Source: Bacillota bacterium (GTDB taxonomy: Bacteria > Bacillota_A > Clostridia > Lachnospirales > WQUN01). From it: a stretch of DNA of 9,388 nt. The stretch is taken from contig WQTQ01000133.1 in assembly GCA_009786175.1 (NCBI GenBank), forward strand, positions 1 through 9,388, given 5' to 3'. The notes below the pieces were generated by a model. It saw only the letters and a program-made list of their open reading frames with translations, searched no databases and had not been told where the DNA came from. The translations under genes and the position numbers were made by a program. Below are positions 5,752 through 9,388 of this stretch, piece by piece. Positions within the stretch are counted from its first letter, which is position 1, and each line of letters begins with the position of its first letter.

Positions 5752-7545
5752 ATTAACATACCCGCCAATGCCAACTACTTTGTCCGGGGCAGGCAAGTAA
5801 TTTTTTTCTGTTATGGTTTTAAATATCGCGTTATGCAAATACGAAAGCATATCTCTTGCGCAATACTTTGCTTGCCGGTTTAACCGCTTGGGCAGTCCGC
5901 AGGTTATTTGCTTTAGATTGTAGTCAAATAATTCGATAATGGCTTGCATGCATTCCATATTCGTTTCCGTAATAAGACGTATAGCTTCTTCGTCGTACTT
6001 TTTGGCTTGTTCCGGGTAGCTTGGGTGATGTGTAAATGTTACAATTTCTTCAAGGCCCTGCATATACCATATAGGGAAAGTTGGTTTTATGGTGTTGTCG
6101 TGTAAAATGGTCAGACCTTTTGCAGTTAGTTCCTGAACCATGCCCTTTTCATTTTCGGAAATGCTGTCGTAATTTTTGTCATGCTTTAAGATGTCTGTTA
6201 ACAGCTCGAAATCTCTTAAGGTAGGCTTTATGGAGGAGAAGCCATTAAAGCTGAACTTGAAGATATGCTTGTCCTGGGCTTCGTTACGGTTCCAGTCCAC
6301 TTCAACGGCATAATTCAAAAGTTCATTTTCCGGATACTCTTCAAACCCGGTAAGGTTCCACTCACCTTTATAATTTTTTGGGTAATCCCACAAAATCTCA
6401 TCTCTGGCGTAACGGATTTGTAAAAGCATATCGCGGACAGATTTAAACAAATAAAACCACATGCTGTCTTCGCAGGAAATTTCCCCCGGGGTTGTTTTGT
6501 TATTGGGGAACCTGGTCTTCCACTCTATCAACGCCGTTTTAAAAATCTCTTCAATTATTGACCATTCTTCCTTTGTAATAAGGCTGCGTAAGCCCAGTAT
6601 TTCTTGTATATATTTTACTGTGAACGGGCTGCTAGTCTGGTACAAATTTCTTGCTTTAACAGATAACGTCTCAATAAGAACAGGCAGCCCCGCACTTACA
6701 CTTGAGGTGAAAAATATAGGTGAGGCTATTTTTTCGGCAGTTTCGACGGTTTTGGCTATGATTGCTTCTTGAGTTTCCTTATCCAGGATTATAAAGTCTG
6801 TTTCGTACTTGCCGCCTTTTATTTTCGTCAGCAAAAGCCCTTCCACAAGCTTATCAACTTCTTCTTCCAAGTATGGCGCGGCCACACCAAGGGCAACCGC
6901 CAATTCTTCTATAGTGCAAGGGTTTGCGTAGGCTTCCAGCAATATGTTTTTTGCAAGCTTCGAGCCTATCAAACTGTTTGGTACATTGTCTTCCGTAAAT
7001 TGCCCGTCCGAAATAAGGTTAATGTCGTCCGGGGAGTAACTTCTTTTTCCGTAAGTACGCATCATGTTAATGCCCTCCCTAAGATATTTTCTGGATTCGG
7101 ACAGCTTGCGTTTTATTGTACCTTCCGGCAAGTTGACAGACTTTGCAATATCGGCAATTTTGCGGTTTTCCATGTAGTAGGCTACGGTTATTTCCCGATA
7201 CTCCTTAGACATGATGCTTAGCTCCCTGCGCAGAAAGGCTATTGTTTCGTTTTGCACAATGTCATTTTCTATGTTTTCGCAGGACGCTAAGTCTATTGGC
7301 ATGTCGCCAACAATCATGTTTTGGGAAAATATTTTCTTCTTTTTTGCCCAGGCGGCGTATTTGGTCCTTGCCACAGCCCACATCCAGCCGTTAAAGTTTT
7401 CCGGTTTGTACCCTCTGTTAAGCATTGTCAAAATTTCCAGAGAAATATCGCCGGATAAATCTTCCGCGGCAGTTCGGTTGCCCGTGCGCTTTAGGCAGTA
7501 GAAGAATAATTTCTTTAAGCTGTCGCTGTCAAGCAAGCGTGTCAC
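5749..7545 (-). CDS. ECF-like sigma-70 family factor with a 435-residue C-terminal extension
   Basis: 598 residues, about three times a normal ECF sigma factor. Residues about 10-72 resemble sigma region 2 (AAEDLSGDISLEIL, then FNGWMWAVARTKY and a lysine cluster). Residues about 100-160 resemble region 4 (EYREITVAYYMENRKIADIAKSVNLPEGTIKRKLSES, given here in pieces: EYREITVAYY, KIADIAKSVN, LPEGTIKRKL). About 195-255 looks like a winged helix (CTIEELAVALGVA, then EEVDKLVEGLLL and a YETDF wing). The remainder to 598 is an alpha-rich region I cannot assign, with many Trp, Tyr and Glu and no membrane helix. Similar long sigma factors occur in Clostridia, to my recollection, with unknown role. No anti-sigma gene is adjacent, so the extension may regulate the factor itself (inference). 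The start is uncertain: GTG 7545 has AAAGGA only 1 nt before it, whereas TTG at 7536 has the same site 10 nt upstream. An in-frame stop lies just upstream, so nothing longer is possible. Confidence 0.85.
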   Translation of the reverse strand: MTRLLDSDSLKKLFFYCLKRTGNRTAAEDLSGDISLEILTMLNRGYKPENFNGWMWAVARTKYAAWAKKKKIFSQNMIVGDMPIDLASCENIENDIVQNETIAFLRRELSIMSKEYREITVAYYMENRKIADIAKSVNLPEGTIKRKLSESRKYLREGINMMRTYGKRSYSPDDINLISDGQFTEDNVPNSLIGSKLAKNILLEAYANPCTIEELAVALGVAAPYLEEEVDKLVEGLLLTKIKGGKYETDFIILDKETQEAIIAKTVETAEKIASPIFFTSSVSAGLPVLIETLSVKARNLYQTSSPFTVKYIQEILGLRSLITKEEWSIIEEIFKTALIEWKTRFPNNKTTPGEISCEDSMWFYLFKSVRDMLLQIRYARDEILWDYPKNYKGEWNLTGFEEYPENELLNYAVEVDWNRNEAQDKHIFKFSFNGFSSIKPTLRDFELLTDILKHDKNYDSISENEKGMVQELTAKGLTILHDNTIKPTFPIWYMQGLEEIVTFTHHPSYPEQAKKYDEEAIRLITETNMECMQAIIELFDYNLKQITCGLPKRLNRQAKYCARDMLSYLHNAIFKTITEKNYLPAPDKVVGIGGYVN

Positions 7546-7568
7546 ATCCTTTCATTAATATAGTAGGG

Positions 7569-7582
7569 CGTTTTTGAAAACG
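7569..7582. repeat. 14-bp palindrome in the sigma gene leader
   Basis: CGTTTT-TG-AAAACG is a perfect 6-bp inverted repeat around a 2-bp centre. It lies between the sigma gene's -10 element and its start codon, where a repressor dimer could block transcription. With only a 2-nt centre, it fits a DNA operator better than an RNA hairpin. No regulator is identified. Confidence 0.3.
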
Positions 7583-7617
7583 GTTCAGAAATTTTACACA
7601 TATAAAGATACTACGAT

Positions 7618-7626
7618 ATTATATCA
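7618..7626 (-). promoter_or_regulatory. Extended -10 promoter of the sigma/phospholipase operon
   Basis: Read leftward, TGATATAAT matches the extended -10 consensus exactly (TGnTATAAT). No clear TTGACA lies 16-18 bp upstream, which extended -10 promoters tolerate. Transcription would begin near 7611, leaving a leader of about 65 nt. The pattern belongs to the housekeeping sigma factor, so the operon need not be self-activated. The element lies inside the near-palindrome GATATTATATC (7615-7625). Confidence 0.5.
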
Positions 7627-7654
7627 ATGGCTACTACTAAAACTTAAAATTTTA

Positions 7655-7672
7655 CCCCCTGATAGCAGGGGG
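7655..7672. repeat. GC-rich hairpin between divergent genes
   Basis: CCCCCTG-ATAG-CAGGGGG is a perfect 7-bp inverted repeat with a 4-nt loop in an otherwise AT-rich spacer. It lies upstream of both predicted promoters, so it should be in neither leader. No convincing T-run follows on either strand (TAAAATTTT on the minus strand, GATAAACGG on the plus strand), so it is not a clear terminator. It could be an operator, a weak terminator for stray leftward transcripts, or a remnant. Confidence 0.45.
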
Positions 7673-7728
7673 GATAAACGGCTGTTGCAAGTTGTATTCT
7701 TAATTTCGTTACAGCCCCTGAAAATCTT

Positions 7729-7757
7729 TTGCAATTAGTCCAAGAGTATGGTAGTTT
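7729..7757 (+). promoter_or_regulatory. Possible promoter of the flavodiiron gene
   Basis: TTGCAA (7729-7734) stands 17 bp before TAGTTT (7752-7757). The -35 is fair and the -10 is poor. AAGGAG (7765-7770) follows, 9 nt before the ATG. A second TTGCAA occurs 44 bp upstream at 7685-7690, about four helical turns away. The poor -10 makes this a tentative call. Confidence 0.3.
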
Positions 7758-7779
7758 TAATAAAAAGGAGTGTTGCCAG

Positions 7780-9388
7780 ATGTATAACATCAAAAAAATT
7801 ACTAATGACCTAACATGGGTAGGTGCTAACGACAGACGGCTTGCAATGTTTGAAGGCGTATATTCTGTACCAAAGGGTGTTTCGTACAACTCATATCTAT
7901 TGCAAGATGAAAAAACAGTATTATTTGATACGGTGGACAAGGCTGTTCATCACAGATTTATAGAGAATTTAACCCACACATTAAATGGCAAAGCAATTGA
8001 TTATCTTATTGTCCAGCATATGGAGCCCGACCACTCTGCCGGTATGCGCGACCTGCTTTCCCGTTATCCAAATATGATAATCGTATGCAATACTAAAACT
8101 TATGAATTTATCAAGCAGTTCCACGATGTTGAGATAAGCTCACGCATCAAAATTGTTAAAGAAGGAGATGTGCTTAGTACAGGAAAGCACAACCTTCATT
8201 TTGTTATGGCCCCAATGGTGCATTGGCCCGAGGTTATGGTAACTTATGACTCTACAGATAAAATACTTTTTACGGCAGATGCCTTCGGCCATTTTGGCGC
8301 ACTCAATGGTGCAATATTTGCAGATGAGGTTGATTTTTCAAGAGACTATATGGATGAGACAAGACGGTACTACACAAATATAGTTGGCAAATATGGTTCC
8401 CAAGTTCAAAGGCTTCTTGATAAAGCATCCGGGCTTGAAATTAATATGGTGTGTCCTTTGCACGGGTTTGTGTGGCGCAAAAACATACAAAGTATTTTAT
8501 CAAAATATTTACTTTGGAGCAGTTATGAACCGGAAGAAAAAGGCGTAATGATAGCCTACGCCTCTGTTTACGGAAATACAGAAAATGCGGCAGAAATACT
8601 TTCCTCTAACCTGCGGGATAAGGGAATAAAAACAGTAATGTTCGATGTTTCTGTTACACCTGCATCAGAAATAGTGTCAGCGGCATTCCAATACAGCCAT
8701 TTAGTATTTGCATCCACAACTTATAATGCTAATATATTCGTAACAATGGATGCATTAATAAGCGATCTTGTGTCCCATAATATTCAAAACCGTACTGTCG
8801 CCATCATAGAAAATGGGACATGGGCAGCCACCAGCGGCGGTTTAATGCGCGAGAAACTGGAAAAATGTAAAAACATGACTTTCCTTGATGGTATGATTAC
8901 CATTACGTCCAGTGTCAAGAAAATACAATTAACGGAAATAGCCGGTATGGCTGATGCGCTGGCCGCAACATTACCTGCACCGGCTAAAGCAGCAGGCTGT
9001 CTGGATGTCCTTGCAAATTCAAGAGAGGTAGATTCAAATACCATGTTCAAGCTCTCATATGGTCTATTTGTTCTATCTACAAGGCACAACGGTAAAGACA
9101 ACGGCTGCATCATAAATACTGTCACACAGATTACAGACAATCCATTAAGAATTTCTGTTACAGTAAATAAGGCCAATTTGACTCATGACATGATAATGGA
9201 CTCAAAGGAGTTTAACATATCGGTATTAACAGAAGATGTGCCTTTTGCTGTGTTTCAAAAATTCGGGTTTTTCTCCGGCAGGGATATAGATAAATTCGCC
9301 GGATATGACGAAAGCAAGCGCACCGGCAATGGTATACGCTTCCTTGCAGAAAACACAAACGTAGTAATCTCTGCAAAAGTAGCGGATA
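7780..9388 (+). CDS. Flavodiiron protein with C-terminal flavin-reductase-like domain (3' end cut)
   Basis: At least 536 residues are open from ATG 7780 to the right edge; AAGGAG lies 9 nt upstream. Flavodiiron proteins reduce O2 to water or NO to N2O in the cytoplasm of anaerobes. Residues 1-247 are the metallo-beta-lactamase-like domain with all six diiron ligands in place: His80, Glu82, Asp84, His148, Asp167 and His228. Residues about 254-395 are the flavodoxin domain, with FMN phosphate loop ASVYGNTE (261-268) and the ENGTWA segment (344-349). From about 420 a third domain resembles NAD(P)H:flavin oxidoreductases (MFKLSYGLFVLST at 422, then GCIINTVTQIT). A core plus flavin-reductase arrangement is known as class C in cyanobacteria; in Clostridia a rubredoxin may follow, which would lie beyond the edge. 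The gene is visibly more AT-rich than the lipoprotein gene at the other end. It is divergent from the sigma operon, and a functional link is not shown. Confidence 0.93.
   Translation, partial: MYNIKKITNDLTWVGANDRRLAMFEGVYSVPKGVSYNSYLLQDEKTVLFDTVDKAVHHRFIENLTHTLNGKAIDYLIVQHMEPDHSAGMRDLLSRYPNMIIVCNTKTYEFIKQFHDVEISSRIKIVKEGDVLSTGKHNLHFVMAPMVHWPEVMVTYDSTDKILFTADAFGHFGALNGAIFADEVDFSRDYMDETRRYYTNIVGKYGSQVQRLLDKASGLEINMVCPLHGFVWRKNIQSILSKYLLWSSYEPEEKGVMIAYASVYGNTENAAEILSSNLRDKGIKTVMFDVSVTPASEIVSAAFQYSHLVFASTTYNANIFVTMDALISDLVSHNIQNRTVAIIENGTWAATSGGLMREKLEKCKNMTFLDGMITITSSVKKIQLTEIAGMADALAATLPAPAKAAGCLDVLANSREVDSNTMFKLSYGLFVLSTRHNGKDNGCIINTVTQITDNPLRISVTVNKANLTHDMIMDSKEFNISVLTEDVPFAVFQKFGFFSGRDIDKFAGYDESKRTGNGIRFLAENTNVVISAKVAD

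Noticed and set aside
6769..7221. 150-codon plus-strand frame opposite the sigma factor gene
   Set aside because: It is antisense to conserved sigma region 4 codons and is aromatic-rich shadow sequence with no family resemblance.
4840..7545. Sigma/patatin pair as a CBASS-like phage-defence module
   Set aside because: There is no nucleotide cyclase, ubiquitin-like ligase or nuclease, and the patatin lacks any extra sensor domain. The family motifs fit an ordinary acylhydrolase equally well.
7573..7589. Possible CcpA catabolite-response element (TTTGAAAACGGTTCAGA)
   Set aside because: It resembles the cre consensus only if one base is deleted in the right half; the arms pair for only 4 bp.
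7644..7940. 98-codon minus-strand frame spanning the flavodiiron start
   Set aside because: It covers the flavodiiron promoter and first codons, has no ribosome binding site, and its composition does not look coding.
8784..9176. 130-codon minus-strand frame opposite the flavodiiron gene
   Set aside because: It is a shadow of the flavodoxin and flavin-reductase domains, without its own start signals.

Overview
The window looks like chromosome of an anaerobic Firmicute, most likely a Clostridia member of the Lachnospiraceae/Oscillospiraceae kind. Evidence: strong AGGAGG-type ribosome binding sites, a Gram-positive style lipoprotein, an OmpR-type response regulator with its kinase, an ECF-like sigma factor with a large extra domain, and a flavodiiron protein of the type anaerobes use against O2 or NO. 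There are no RNA genes, CRISPR arrays or insertion sequences. It holds six protein genes, and no stretch over 300 bases lacks a gene.

Layout. (1) 1-2352, minus: a 5'-complete, 3'-cut lipoprotein in which an N-terminal beta-propeller-like region is fused to a C-terminal extracellular solute-binding domain. (2) 2353-2490: a short divergent control region with two TATACT -10 elements and, between them, four 11-bp direct repeats typical of an OmpR-family operator. (3) 2491-4843, plus: response regulator and membrane sensor histidine kinase, 4 bp apart. (4) 4840-7545, minus: a sigma factor with about 435 extra residues, followed by a patatin-like phospholipase whose Shine-Dalgarno overlaps the sigma factor stop codon. 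The phospholipase and kinase genes meet tail to tail and their ends overlap by 4 bp. Each operon appears to have its intrinsic terminator inside the other's coding sequence. (5) 7546-7779: a divergent intergenic region with an extended -10 for the sigma gene, a small palindrome, a GC-rich hairpin and a weak promoter for the next gene. (6) 7780-9388, plus: a flavodiiron protein with an added flavin-reductase-like domain, cut by the window end.

How the parts may work together (inference). The lipoprotein and the two-component system share a control region and probably form one surface sensing or uptake module, with the regulator binding the 11-bp repeats. The sigma factor and phospholipase form a second, translationally coupled unit. 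The flavodiiron gene is divergent from that unit and may only be a neighbour. The most unusual items are the propeller/solute-binding fusion, the sigma factor with a long uncharacterised C-terminal part, and the reciprocal embedded terminators.
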